Below are positions 31,008 through 40,730 of a DNA stretch of 46,305 nt, piece after piece. Within the stretch, counting starts at the first letter, position 1. The number at the start of each line of letters is the position of its first letter. The translations under genes were made by a program, and so were the position numbers. The notes under the pieces are model-generated. The model made no database searches. It had not been told where the DNA came from and saw nothing but the letters and a program-made list of their open reading frames with translations. Source of the DNA: PALSA-660 sp036508875 (GTDB lineage Bacteria; Actinomycetota; Coriobacteriia; Anaerosomatales; PALSA-660); assembly GCA_036508875.1 (NCBI GenBank), contig DATCGP010000056.1:1-46305 (forward strand), read 5' to 3'.

Positions 31008-32339
31008 GTGAGCGACTTCCAGACAGACTCCACCATACCCGTACCGGAACCGGTAGCGGCCTTGCAGAGCGACCCGGTTCCCGAGACGCCCGTGTCCGGA
31101 TCGCCTGTGGAACCGGCCGCCGTGACGCCGCCCGAGGACAAGGTCCCCGCGTACGCGGGCGAACCCGTCGACGTTACCGTTCCCGTGCCTGCGCCCGCGC
31201 GCCCGCGACACACCGGACGCGTGTTCGTGATAGCGCTGCTGGTCGTCGTGCTCTCAGGGGCGGCCGGCGGGGCCGCTGGTTACTTCGCCGCCGGGTTCTC
31301 GGGCAGGAACACCGTCACCATGACCACGGTCGGCACCCCGCTGAGCATAAACGCCTCCGACGAGCCGATAGCCGCGGCCGCGGCAGTGGCGCTCCCGTCG
31401 GTCGTCAACATCGACGTCACGGGCAGCACCACCGTCGACGGGCTCCCGTCCGGCCATCCCGGCGTGCCTTCAGGAGGCACCGGCTCCGGCATCGCGTACA
31501 AGGCGGCCCCGGACGGCGGCACCTACATCCTCACGAACGACCACGTCGTGTCCGGCGCGACCAAGATCGTCGTCACCCCCGCGAGCGGTGACCGGGTGAC
31601 CGCGACCCTGGTCGGCACCGATCCTCAGACCGACATCGCCGTTGTGAAGGTGCCGATCGCGCTGCCGCTGATCACGATCGGCGAGTCCGAAGGGATCGTC
31701 GTCGGTCAGACCGTCGTGGCCATCGGCTCACCGTTCGGCTTCCAGCACTCCGTGTCCAGCGGCGTGATCTCGGCCCTCCACCGTTCGATCACCACCGGTT
31801 CCTCGACCGACACGACCACGTCGGCGTACCCGCTCGTCGACGTCATCCAGACCGATGCCGCGATCAACCCGGGCAACTCCGGCGGCGCTCTGGTGGACCG
31901 TCTGGGTCGCCTGCTCGGGATCAACTCCGCTATCTACACCGACTCCGGCAGCAGCGCCGGCGTCGGGTTCGCCATCCCGTCCAAGACCGCCGTGCGCATA
32001 GCCGACGAGCTCATCGCGGGAGGCAAGGCGACGCACCCGTTCCTCGGCGTCGAGGGAATGACCGTGAGCGACGCGGAGGCGACGGCTGCCGGCCTGCCGA
32101 AGGCTGAAGGCGCGATCGTCCAGAGCGTCATCGCGGACACTGGCGCGGCCCGCGCCGGGCTGAAGAAGGGCGACATCGTCACTGCCCTCGACGGGCAGCC
32201 GATCCGCACGATGGACGACCTGATCCTGGCGGTCAGGCGCGCCCAGGTCGGCGACCAGGTCACGCTCACGGTGTGGCGAGACAAGGCGTCCATCTCGGTC
32301 ATCATGACCGTCGGCGACAAGCCCGCCACGCTGAACTGA
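31008..32339 (+). CDS. HtrA/DegP-family serine protease with PDZ domain
   Basis: 443 residues from a GTG at 31008. A Pro/Val-rich cytoplasmic segment (1-68) precedes one transmembrane helix (71-95). The trypsin-like domain carries the triad: TNDHVVSG His, QTDIAVVKV Asp and NPGNSGGAL Ser. A C-terminal PDZ domain (about 345-440: FLGVEGMTVS, ARAGLKKGDIVTALDGQPI) presents substrates. This is the membrane-anchored, outward-facing quality-control protease form found in Gram-positives. The gene is followed at 31 bases by rlmN. Confidence 0.95.
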   Translation: MSDFQTDSTIPVPEPVAALQSDPVPETPVSGSPVEPAAVTPPEDKVPAYAGEPVDVTVPVPAPARPRHTGRVFVIALLVVVLSGAAGGAAGYFAAGFSGRNTVTMTTVGTPLSINASDEPIAAAAAVALPSVVNIDVTGSTTVDGLPSGHPGVPSGGTGSGIAYKAAPDGGTYILTNDHVVSGATKIVVTPASGDRVTATLVGTDPQTDIAVVKVPIALPLITIGESEGIVVGQTVVAIGSPFGFQHSVSSGVISALHRSITTGSSTDTTTSAYPLVDVIQTDAAINPGNSGGALVDRLGRLLGINSAIYTDSGSSAGVGFAIPSKTAVRIADELIAGGKATHPFLGVEGMTVSDAEATAAGLPKAEGAIVQSVIADTGAARAGLKKGDIVTALDGQPIRTMDDLILAVRRAQVGDQVTLTVWRDKASISVIMTVGDKPATLN

Positions 32340-32346
32340 GCGGTGA

Positions 32347-32370
32347 GGCCCTCCTGCTAGAGTGAGGGCC
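32347..32370 (+). promoter_or_regulatory. Short hairpin over the rlmN ribosome site
   Basis: GGCCCTC (32347-32353) can pair with GAGGGCC (32364-32370), the second arm containing the GAGGG ribosome site directly before the rlmN ATG. It would hide the site unless ribosomes finishing htrA open it. TGCTAGAGT (32355-32363) in the loop also resembles an extended -10 element. Confidence 0.4.
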
Positions 32371-33420
32371 ATGGATCAGCGAATCGACATCGGCGGTCTG
32401 GACCGCGAAGCGATCGCGAGGCTCGTCGCCGAGTTGGGTCAGGCGACGTATCGCACGCGCCAGTTGGTGCGGTGGCTCTATGCGCGGCGCGCTGTTTGCT
32501 TCGAGGACATGTCCGATCTCCCGGCCGAGCTTCGCGCGGCGCTGATCGAGCGCTACTTCGTCGGCGCGGCGGAGACGGTCGCGAGACAGAAGTCGGCCGA
32601 CGGCGCGCGCAAGTATCTCGTCCGGTTCCCCGACGGCGTCAGCGTCGAGACGGTGGGGCTCCCCGACAAGGACCGGCTGACCGTGTGCTTCTCCACCCAG
32701 GCGGGGTGCGCCATGGGCTGCAGCTTCTGCGCCACCGGCCGCGCTGGCTTCGTCCGGGACCTCAGCCCGGGTGAGATGGTCCGTCAGGTCATGCTGGTCG
32801 CCCACGACTTCGGCCACCGCGTCACGAACGCGGTGGCCATGGGCCAAGGCGAACCGTTCGCGAACTACGACGCCACTCTCGGAGCGCTGAGGTTCATGAA
32901 CGCCGATGACGGCCTTGGTATCGGCGCGCGGCATCTCACCGTCTCGACGTGCGGGCTGCTTCCTGGCATCCGCCGCTTCTCGACCGAGCCCGAGCAGTTC
33001 ACCCTCGCCGTATCGCTGCACTCCGCGGTAGGAGCCACCCGGCGTACGCTCATGCCGGGAGTGCGCGGGGTGAGCCTCACCTCACTTCGGCAGGCGATCG
33101 TCGACTACGCCGAGACGACCGGCCGGCGACCCACCCTGGAGTACGCCCTGATTGACGGCGTCAACGACACGCCGGCCGAGCTCGAGGCCCTCGTCGCGTT
33201 CGCGCGAGGCATGCTCGTCCACGTCAACCTCATCCCCGTCAACCCGGTCGCAGGAGCCGGCCTGAAGCGCGCCACCGCGTCACGGGCGCGGGCGTTTGCC
33301 GACACCATGGACGCCGTCGGCATCGAGTGCTCGATCCGGGTAGAACGCGGAGCCGACATCGACGCCGCGTGCGGGCAGTTGAAACAGGTGTTCCAGGAAG
33401 AGGAGCTCCCCGGCTCTTAG
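32371..33420 (+). CDS. rlmN: Dual-specificity RNA methyltransferase RlmN
   Basis: 349 residues from ATG 32371 (MDQRIDIGGLDREAIARL). This radical-SAM enzyme methylates C2 of A2503 in 23S rRNA and A37 of some tRNAs. The cluster motif is CAMGCSFC (C-x3-C-x2-C) within STQAGCAMGCSFCATGRAGF. The methylated cysteine near the C-terminus lies in DIDAACGQL, and GQGEPFANYD matches the GEP motif region. Its stop overlaps the stop of the convergent AddA-like gene by four bases. Confidence 0.95.
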   Translation: MDQRIDIGGLDREAIARLVAELGQATYRTRQLVRWLYARRAVCFEDMSDLPAELRAALIERYFVGAAETVARQKSADGARKYLVRFPDGVSVETVGLPDKDRLTVCFSTQAGCAMGCSFCATGRAGFVRDLSPGEMVRQVMLVAHDFGHRVTNAVAMGQGEPFANYDATLGALRFMNADDGLGIGARHLTVSTCGLLPGIRRFSTEPEQFTLAVSLHSAVGATRRTLMPGVRGVSLTSLRQAIVDYAETTGRRPTLEYALIDGVNDTPAELEALVAFARGMLVHVNLIPVNPVAGAGLKRATASRARAFADTMDAVGIECSIRVERGADIDAACGQLKQVFQEEELPGS

Positions 33421-36400
33421 CGCGGGAGCCTGCGCGCGTGCGGATGCACCACCGGGCACAGCCCCCCTGAGACCGGGCAGTCTGCGCACAGCGACGGATC
33501 GTACGCCGGAAGCGGTGGGTACTGCGCCGCGCGCATCGCTTCGAACGCGCGCCCGATGCGTCCCACGACCCGCGCCCGATCGGCAGCCGTGAACTCGTAG
33601 TCCACTTCCTCGCACCCGGCCTCGACGTGGATGAAACGCATCCGCACCGACGAGACGCCCGACTCCAGCAGCGCGAGTGCGTAGATCTCAGCCTGCGCCT
33701 CGTAGCGGGCCCCTGTAGTGTCCCAGGTGGTCCCGGTCTTGTAGTCGAGCACGGTAGCCTCGTCGCCGCTGCGCAGGACGAGGTCCATCGTGCCTCGGAC
33801 CACCCCTCCGTCGACACGGACGGCGAACGGGACTTCCGGCCTCCCGGACGCGACGAGCGGACCTATCCCAGAAGCGCGCACCGCGTCGACCGCGCAGCTC
33901 AGGCGTTCCAGCGACCGGCCGTCCAGGTGATTGCTCGCCGCGACACGGCCCAGACGCGCAGCGTCCACGGTCTCCCCCCGGGCGATGAGCTCCAACGCCG
34001 CGTGGAGCGCGGATCCGAAAGCCAGCGGGTCCTCGGCTTTCGGCACATCCAGCGAGCCGACTCGGAGCATCCTTTCCGCGAAGAACCTGTAGGCGCAGCG
34101 CTCGAACACCGCCAGCGCGGTGTAAGAGACCTCCTCCGGAGGCGGGATCGCCCCCGGCTCCCTCAGCAATGGACGCGGTGCATCCCTGGTGCAGGAGGGC
34201 CGGTCACGGAGACGGCCGGGCAGCAGCGGATCGAAGTCCGGAACATCCTCGGCGCCGATGATCGCGACCGACATCAGCCCCGCGAGACGCTCGCCTTGAT
34301 GACGCGCGGCCTCTAGGACCCAATCGATGGCGGTGCCCTCCCGCGGCGTGCCCTCCGGATCGGTGGATCCCGCCAGAACGAGCGCTTGTTCGGCACGCGT
34401 GCAGGCCACGTAGAACACACGCTTGGCTTCCTCGAGGTCGAGACGCTTCTCCTCGTCCACGCTGGCGCTCCAGGCGTGGGAAGGCGCCGCCTTCACGCCC
34501 TCGACCGAACGCGGCCCCCGAGCCACGACGACGAGCCCGTCGCCTTCGGCGCCGAGCAGGAACGCCGCGTGGGCGTTGACGGCCCCGTGGCCCAGATCGG
34601 CCACCGCCACGACCGGGAACTCGAGGCCCTTCGCGGCGTGCACGGTCATGACGCGTACCGCGCCCGACCCTTCGACCGCGAGGGCCGCCGCGGGCTCGCG
34701 GCGCACGAACGTCTCCCTGTCGTCCAGATGGCGAAGGAACCCTCCCGGGTCGCTGGCGCCGGTGCGCTCGAACTCCGAGGCGAGCCGCGCCGCCTTGCGG
34801 ACGTTGACCCAGGACTCGGGGCGCTCCAGAAGGCCTCCGCCGGGACCGAGTTCTGCCGTCGCATACAGGATCGCGTCGGCGAGCCCCACGCGGCCGCGCC
34901 GGTCGCGCAGCACACCCACCGTCGCCCGGATCGCCTCCGCACGGGCGAGGTCCGCGGGAGCCAGCCCCGCGTCCGCGCCCTGCCCGAGCGCGCTCCACAG
35001 CCCCGGACACTCGCCTCCGCGCGCGAGCGAGAGCGCCAGGAGCGCGTCGTCGCTGAGCCCGCCGAAGCCGCCCGCCAACAGCGCCAACACGCCTTCGTCG
35101 TCGAGCGGGTTCGCCAGCACGCGGAGCAGCGCGCGCACGTCAGCGTACTCGGGCGTTGCGTAGAAGCCTCCTGACGACGCGGCGATGACGTCGAACCCCG
35201 CCGCTTTGAGAGCGTCGACGTAGATCGGCATCGTGGTCGATGCGCGGGCAAGCACGACGATGTCGTCCGGGGTCGCGCTGCCGTCCGTGACCATCGCCCT
35301 GAGCCGCTGCGCCAAGGCCCGCGCCTCGACGCCCCTCCAGTCCTTGGCGGGACACCGCGTCTTGTCGACGACGATCGCCTCGACGCGTGGCTCCCCTTCG
35401 GCCCATGTCACGCCGCTGTCCCGGCTCGCGCCGCTCTCGAGCGTCAGATAGTCGTCACCGAAGAACGCGGGCGCGCCGAACAGCTCGTTGAACGCCGCGA
35501 GCAGCTGGGCGTCCGACCGGTAGTTCACTGTCAGCCGGCACGACTGCTCGGCGTCAGCGGCCTCGGCATGCCGTCGCTTCCCGTCGAGCACCGTCACATC
35601 CGCGTCGCGGAAGCGGTAGATCGACTGCTGGGCATCCCCGACGACGCACTGACCGGCCTTCGAGACGGGCTCGATCACTTGCAGCTGCAACAGGTTGGTG
35701 TCCTGAAACTCATCGACCATCACTTCCGCGAAGGAATCACCGAGCCGGCCAGCGATATCTGGGCGCTCCGCCCACAGGCGGCGCACCAGGAGCTGGAGGT
35801 CCTCGAAGTCCAGCACGCCGTCCCGCGCCTTTCCCCGCTCGTACTCCTCGGAGAACGCCATGAGCAGGTCGCGCCACGCCTCCGCGCGCTCGGCGGCGAG
35901 CGAGTCTACGGCCGACTGGACCACAGTCTCCAGAGCGGCGTTGATCTGGCGGGTCAACGCCTTCATCTCTTCGCCACCGCGGACGTCGCCCTTGCAGGAG
36001 CCGAGGGCGAAAGCCGCCGTCGCACCTTCGCGCGCCGACTCGATGCCCAGGATGCCCGGGATAGCTGCGCGAAGCTCCACGTATCCGGCGAGGTTCGCCG
36101 ACACCGTCGCCGTCTCCGGGAGCTGGCGATACTGGGGCATGAGCCGGTCAAGGACCTCCGACAGCTGAAACACAGCCCGACGGTAACCGGTGCCCGGAGC
36201 GATCCCGATGTCCGCCGTGGCCGCGCCCTTCGACCGCGCCTTGTCGTAGCCGTCCAATACCGACTTCCGCAGGTCCGCCACTCCCTCTTCAACGAGTTCG
36301 GCGATGACCCCGGCGTGGATGGACGTCCTGACCCCGGCCGTCGCGGCCCGTTCGAAGGCGGCGTTGCGCGCCAACCCGGTCTGCGGATCCGCAAGGACGC

Positions 36401-36758
36401 CGAATCCCGGATCCACGCCCAACTCCAGCGCATGCCGGCGTACGATCCGCGCGCAGAAGCCATGGATCGTCGAGATCCAGGCCCTGTCGACCTCCCTGGC
36501 CAACCCCGGACGACCGGCGTCGAGGAAGGCCTCCCGGACCCGCTCGGTGAGTTCTCCGGCGGCCTTGTCGGTGAATGTGATGAGCAGGACCGACCTCATC
36601 GGATCGGCGCGCCCGGACGCCTCCTCCTCGAGCACGCGGTCGACGAACCGCTGCACGAGCACGCGTGTCTTGCCCGACCCTGCCCCGGCGCTGACGACGA
36701 TGCGCCCGGCGCGACTCTCGACGGCCTCCCGCTGCCCCGCGTTGAACCCGGTCCTCAC
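33417..36758 (-). CDS. addA: AddA-like UvrD helicase / PD-(D/E)XK nuclease
   Basis: 1113 residues from a GTG at 36758 overlapping the upstream stop by four bases (GTGA). Superfamily 1 motifs: Walker A VVSAGAGSGKTRVL near residue 20, motif Ia ITFTDKAAGELTERV, motif II VMVDEFQDTN, motif III VGDAQQSIYRFRDAD, motif V/VI VMTVHAAKGLEFPVV and YVACTRAEQAL. The C-terminal nuclease shows GSALHAALELI, GTMDLVL and VLDYKTGT. The last residues carry CADCPVSGGLC, which could help hold an Fe-S cluster. With its partner it should resect double-strand breaks for recombination. It could also be described as a UvrD/REP helicase. Confidence 0.9.
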   Translation of the reverse strand: MRTGFNAGQREAVESRAGRIVVSAGAGSGKTRVLVQRFVDRVLEEEASGRADPMRSVLLITFTDKAAGELTERVREAFLDAGRPGLAREVDRAWISTIHGFCARIVRRHALELGVDPGFGVLADPQTGLARNAAFERAATAGVRTSIHAGVIAELVEEGVADLRKSVLDGYDKARSKGAATADIGIAPGTGYRRAVFQLSEVLDRLMPQYRQLPETATVSANLAGYVELRAAIPGILGIESAREGATAAFALGSCKGDVRGGEEMKALTRQINAALETVVQSAVDSLAAERAEAWRDLLMAFSEEYERGKARDGVLDFEDLQLLVRRLWAERPDIAGRLGDSFAEVMVDEFQDTNLLQLQVIEPVSKAGQCVVGDAQQSIYRFRDADVTVLDGKRRHAEAADAEQSCRLTVNYRSDAQLLAAFNELFGAPAFFGDDYLTLESGASRDSGVTWAEGEPRVEAIVVDKTRCPAKDWRGVEARALAQRLRAMVTDGSATPDDIVVLARASTTMPIYVDALKAAGFDVIAASSGGFYATPEYADVRALLRVLANPLDDEGVLALLAGGFGGLSDDALLALSLARGGECPGLWSALGQGADAGLAPADLARAEAIRATVGVLRDRRGRVGLADAILYATAELGPGGGLLERPESWVNVRKAARLASEFERTGASDPGGFLRHLDDRETFVRREPAAALAVEGSGAVRVMTVHAAKGLEFPVVAVADLGHGAVNAHAAFLLGAEGDGLVVVARGPRSVEGVKAAPSHAWSASVDEEKRLDLEEAKRVFYVACTRAEQALVLAGSTDPEGTPREGTAIDWVLEAARHQGERLAGLMSVAIIGAEDVPDFDPLLPGRLRDRPSCTRDAPRPLLREPGAIPPPEEVSYTALAVFERCAYRFFAERMLRVGSLDVPKAEDPLAFGSALHAALELIARGETVDAARLGRVAASNHLDGRSLERLSCAVDAVRASGIGPLVASGRPEVPFAVRVDGGVVRGTMDLVLRSGDEATVLDYKTGTTWDTTGARYEAQAEIYALALLESGVSSVRMRFIHVEAGCEEVDYEFTAADRARVVGRIGRAFEAMRAAQYPPLPAYDPSLCADCPVSGGLCPVVHPHARRLPR

Positions 36759-39496
36759 GCGGTCACCGCCTTGCTGCAGAAGCCGGACGCCGCGCAATAC
36801 CGGCATGCGTCGGCCGAGGGCGTCGGCTCGATCCGGCCCTCGCGCATCGCGGTTGCCACATCACGCGCCCGCTCGACCGCCGACTCGAGAAGCTCATCGA
36901 GCCTTCCGCGTTCGACCACGTCCGCCTGCTTGAACGAGCCCGCCACGCCCTTCAGCACGAAACCACGATCGGAGCCGTCCTTGAGGCTGCGGTACAGGCC
37001 TCCTGCGACAGGGATGCCGAGAACACGCGAGGCAGCCACTGCATACAGCTGCAACTGCACAAGCCCGTCCCGTTCGATGTGTTTGAGCGGAGACGCCGTG
37101 GTGCGCTTGTAGTCGACAACGATCAGGCCTTCCGGCCCGACGTCGATGCGGTCCGCCCGCCCCTTGAGGGACACGCCGCCGACGTCGATCGCGGGCACGC
37201 CCGTCGATCCGCCGAACTCCCACTCCACGTGCTGCGGCACGTACTCCGGCAGGAACACGGCGTCGCGTTCGACCAGCGAGACCACGCACGGCCCCACGCT
37301 CTCGAGAAGCACTATCTCCTCGAGGGTCTCGGGCTGACGGAGCGCCCTGGCCGCCGCGATCATCGCATCGCTCGCGACCTGCACGGCGGCCTCGACCGAG
37401 TCCGGAGTGACACGCTGCGCGCGAGTCCGCCATTCCCGGTAGAAGCGTGCGAGCGCGTCATGGGCCAGCAGGCCAGCCGCCGCCCGATCCACGGCTTCGT
37501 CCGGCGCCTTCGCTCTGATCTTCTGCTGCACGAACCACTTGTATGGACACGAGAGGTACGACTCGATCTGACTCGGGGACACCTCGGAGACGCCCTGCAG
37601 CTGCTTCAGTGACCTCCCGTCGAGCAGGCGCCCGCGAGGGACGCGCGTCCCTCCTCCCGCTCCGCGGATGTCGGCGGTCACCACGCTGACCAGCGGCGGC
37701 ACCCCTGGTGCACGAGTCTCTCCAGGCACCCGGTACAGGTCGAGGAACTCGTCCCAGAAGACCGATTCACGCACCGGAAGGCCCTCATCGCTCGTCCCCT
37801 GGCGTGTCAGCGTAAGGCTCTTGCGCGCGCTGACCGTCGCCAGATAGAAGGCGCGCCGTTCCATTCGCGCGTGTTCCTCTGGATCGGACTTGATGCGGAG
37901 GCGTCCCATCGCCCGCGCTATCGAGTCGCCCTCGAGCCGGTCCTCGCTCCCCCGCCTGGGGATCTCGATTGCGTTCAGACCACCGATGATGACGTGGTCA
38001 AACTCGCCCGATCCCACAGCATCCACGCTGGTGAGCAACGTACGTCCAGGACGGCGCCTGCTCTGGACGGCGACGCGGACTCCGGAGAACCGCTCCCAGA
38101 ACTCGTCCGCGCCGACTTCGCCATCGCCGAGCTCCAACGCCTCTTGCAGGCAACGGCAGAACGAACGGTGGGCCGACGCGTCGAGCTCGCCGTCGTCGCT
38201 CGGGACAGGCGCTGGGCCGGGGTTAGCGTTCGCCAACATTCGGTCAGCCAGCTTCTTCCATTTCCTGGCTTGAGCCACGCCGATGGGGAGCCCGCGAAGC
38301 TCCACGGCCCCATCCAGCAGAGAGTCGATCTGCCGGAGATGCCTCAGCAGGGCGTGGCCCCGGACCGGCCCAGCCTTTCGCCACGCGACATCGGCCTCGT
38401 CCACCTTCTCCATCGCTACACCGGCGAACGGTGTCCGCAGAAGGGCGCCCACGTCCTCCCGGGTCAGCCCGTTGGCCGCGCACGCCTGCAGTCGCAGCAG
38501 CGCAGCGCCCAGCGCGGTCTCGCCCACCGCGCGGCTCGCTTCCACATCGACCTGCACGCCCTCATCGTGCAACGCTCGCCGCATCCACTCGATGCGCCTG
38601 GACGGATCAGCGAAAGCGACAGCGATCGTATCGGGAGGCGCGCCGGACGAGATGAGGCCGGCGACGACAGACGCGATGTGCCGCGCCTCTGACTCCTCCC
38701 CTTCCGCGACGGCGAGGGCGACCGTACCGGAACCCGGACGTGGAGATGCGCCCGCAAAGAGCTCACTGCGGATCCGGGTCAGCTCCGCGCCCCAAGCGCT
38801 GTCGCCCGCCTCCAGCAGAGAGACCGTCGCGCCAGCCGCCCGCAGCCGCTCGATCATGGGGGTCACCGCCGCCGTACCGGGTGTGTCCGGTCGCCACAGC
38901 AGCGAGACGAAGACGTCAGCGCCTGCGGCGCTCCATCCTTGCAGAAGGAGCTCGTACTCCGACCGCAGGTCGGAGTACCCGTCCACGATGATCACGGCGG
39001 AGGGGGGCGCTGTGGCGATCATCGCGCAGACTTCCCGCATCTCGATCATGCGGAAGCTGGAGAGGAGAGTCCGGTAGGCGTCCACGGCGGCGACGATCCT
39101 GCCCGGGAGGTCGCCACCCATGGCAGCACCCTCGGGCCGCGCCTCCGCGCGGTCGACCAACATGCCCAGGAGCCCCACCATCCCGCGTCCCGGGCTCTCA
39201 GCCACGTCCGCGGAAACCAGTGCCCGCGCGAGGAGCACGTCGCGCGCGAGGCCGCCCGCGATGCGCCGCCCGTCGCCGGTCAGCGCCCATTCCGCCTGGA
39301 TGAGCCCTTCGAGCGTGGCGACCCGCACGCCGACGGGGGCGTCTCCCGACAGGGATCGGCGCGCATCGACGGCGTCTGCCGCCGTCGGTACGACCAGCGA
39401 CACGCTGCGGCCGCGTGCGGCAGCCAGCGCGGCCATGTCGCGCGTTTTCTGCGACAAGCCATCGCCGGGAAGACCCGAGATCACTTCAAGCGGCAT
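36755..39496 (-). CDS. addB: AddB-like helicase-nuclease subunit
   Basis: 913 residues from ATG 39496. Helicase-like N-terminal half with a degraded Walker A (ISGLPGDGLSQKT lacks GKT), so it probably does not hydrolyse ATP. The C-terminal RecB-type nuclease shows GRADRIDV and LIVVDYKR. Four cysteines typical of the AddB Fe-S staple are present: one in YLSCPYKWFV and three in CRYCAASGFC. It overlaps addA by four bases. Together they form the AddAB-type break-resection complex, the Gram-positive counterpart of RecBCD. Confidence 0.88.
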   Translation of the reverse strand: MPLEVISGLPGDGLSQKTRDMAALAAARGRSVSLVVPTAADAVDARRSLSGDAPVGVRVATLEGLIQAEWALTGDGRRIAGGLARDVLLARALVSADVAESPGRGMVGLLGMLVDRAEARPEGAAMGGDLPGRIVAAVDAYRTLLSSFRMIEMREVCAMIATAPPSAVIIVDGYSDLRSEYELLLQGWSAAGADVFVSLLWRPDTPGTAAVTPMIERLRAAGATVSLLEAGDSAWGAELTRIRSELFAGASPRPGSGTVALAVAEGEESEARHIASVVAGLISSGAPPDTIAVAFADPSRRIEWMRRALHDEGVQVDVEASRAVGETALGAALLRLQACAANGLTREDVGALLRTPFAGVAMEKVDEADVAWRKAGPVRGHALLRHLRQIDSLLDGAVELRGLPIGVAQARKWKKLADRMLANANPGPAPVPSDDGELDASAHRSFCRCLQEALELGDGEVGADEFWERFSGVRVAVQSRRRPGRTLLTSVDAVGSGEFDHVIIGGLNAIEIPRRGSEDRLEGDSIARAMGRLRIKSDPEEHARMERRAFYLATVSARKSLTLTRQGTSDEGLPVRESVFWDEFLDLYRVPGETRAPGVPPLVSVVTADIRGAGGGTRVPRGRLLDGRSLKQLQGVSEVSPSQIESYLSCPYKWFVQQKIRAKAPDEAVDRAAAGLLAHDALARFYREWRTRAQRVTPDSVEAAVQVASDAMIAAARALRQPETLEEIVLLESVGPCVVSLVERDAVFLPEYVPQHVEWEFGGSTGVPAIDVGGVSLKGRADRIDVGPEGLIVVDYKRTTASPLKHIERDGLVQLQLYAVAASRVLGIPVAGGLYRSLKDGSDRGFVLKGVAGSFKQADVVERGRLDELLESAVERARDVATAMREGRIEPTPSADACRYCAASGFCSKAVTA

Positions 39497-39559
39497 CAGC
39501 CGATCCCTACCGTCGTCGTCCGATCGAGGGATAGGATGCGCCGCCGGTCTGACACCGCT

Positions 39560-39856
39560 CTAGATCGCCTGTGCCTCCGTGTAGCGGTCCACGCCTTCGC
39601 GGATCTCGCGCACCTTGCGCCAGGCGATCTGCTCGTCCCGCCCCATGTAGTGGTCGAAGCGTTCGCCGAGCACCTCGGCAGCAACCTCGGCTCGCTCGGC
39701 CACGATGCGGGCGGTCTCCGCCGCATGAAGGGCGCGGAGAGTCAGGCGTCGGCGAGTCTCGCTTCCGCTCTCAGGCGCCACGAGAAGTCCGATCACGAGA
39801 CCCATCGCCGCGCCCGTCATGCAACCAATGCCAAAATATGCCAATCTGCGCAACAT
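39560..39856 (-). CDS. YtxH-like small membrane protein (98 aa)
   Basis: 98 residues from ATG 39856, one base after the parB stop, with GGAGG nine bases upstream. A glycine-rich N-terminal helix (LAYFGIGCMTGAAMGLVIGLLVAPESG) ends in the AP-S-G signature of YtxH-type proteins. It is followed by a long charged amphipathic helix (TRRRLTLRALHAAETARIVAERAE). Probably membrane-associated; function unknown. It is the last gene of the parA-parB operon. Confidence 0.8.
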   Translation of the reverse strand: MLRRLAYFGIGCMTGAAMGLVIGLLVAPESGSETRRRLTLRALHAAETARIVAERAEVAAEVLGERFDHYMGRDEQIAWRKVREIREGVDRYTEAQAI

Positions 39857-39857
39857 A

Positions 39858-40730
39858 CTACTCAGCCTCCACAGCCGACGGCCCCTCACTGAACAGTCGG
39901 TAGATGCGCTCCAGTTCTTCTTCCCCCTGGAAGTCGATCTCGATCTTGCCCTTGTTCGCGGTCTGCCTGACCCGGACATTCGTCCGTAGCAGACGGCGCA
40001 TCTTGCGCGCGACTATCTTGTAGGACTTCGGGGACACAGGCCTCGGAGTGCGATCCGCGCTCTGCCCGGCCGCGAAGAGCCTCGCCAGGGTCTCCGCCTC
40101 ACGCACGGAGAGTCCCTCGTCGACGATCTTGGTCGCTAGACGCACGCGGCGCTCGTCGTCCGGGACGGACAGTACCGCCCGGGCGTGACCCGCCGTCAGC
40201 TTCTCCTGGAATATCAGCTCTTGGATCTCCTCAGGGAGGTCCAGGAGGCGCAGAGTGTTGGCGATTGCGGACCGCGATTTCGAGACCTTGTCCGCGAGCT
40301 CCGCCTGAGTCATCTGGTGCTCGTTGAGCAGACGGCGATAGCCGTGCGCCTCTTCCATGGAGTTCAGGTCCTGGCGCTGCAGGTTCTCGATGAGCGCGAG
40401 CTCGAGTGATTCGATCTCGTTCGTCGACATGATGCGGACCGGGACCCGTTCGAGCCCGGCCGCCTTCGCGGCGCGCCATCGGCGCTCGCCCGCGATGATC
40501 TGATAGCCGTCCGAGTAGGGCCGCACGATGATCGGCTGCAGCATGCCGACCTTGCCGATGGAGTCGGCGAGCTCATCGATCGCTTCTTGCGATATGACCG
40601 TGCGCGGCTGGTTTGGGTTCGGCGAGATGGCCGCGGTAGGCAGCTCGTGCGTCTCGTCCGAGCCGGTGCTGCCGCCACCCGGTATGAGGGCCGCTAGCCC
40701 ACGGCCGAGTCCACGACGTTGATCAGACAC
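39858..40730 (-). CDS. parB: Chromosome partitioning protein ParB
   Basis: 290 residues from a GTG at 40730 inside the end of parA (8-base overlap) with AAGGAGGTG upstream. The N-terminus RRGLGRGLAALIPG is the ParA-stimulating tail. Next come the CTPase/ParB nuclease fold with ISPNPNQPR, GERRWRAAKAAG and ENLQRQDLNSMEEA, a central HTH (MTQAELADKVSKSRSAIANTLRLL) that reads parS, and a C-terminal dimer domain. It spreads from the two parS sites found at 42381-42434. Confidence 0.97.
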   Translation of the reverse strand: MSDQRRGLGRGLAALIPGGGSTGSDETHELPTAAISPNPNQPRTVISQEAIDELADSIGKVGMLQPIIVRPYSDGYQIIAGERRWRAAKAAGLERVPVRIMSTNEIESLELALIENLQRQDLNSMEEAHGYRRLLNEHQMTQAELADKVSKSRSAIANTLRLLDLPEEIQELIFQEKLTAGHARAVLSVPDDERRVRLATKIVDEGLSVREAETLARLFAAGQSADRTPRPVSPKSYKIVARKMRRLLRTNVRVRQTANKGKIEIDFQGEEELERIYRLFSEGPSAVEAE

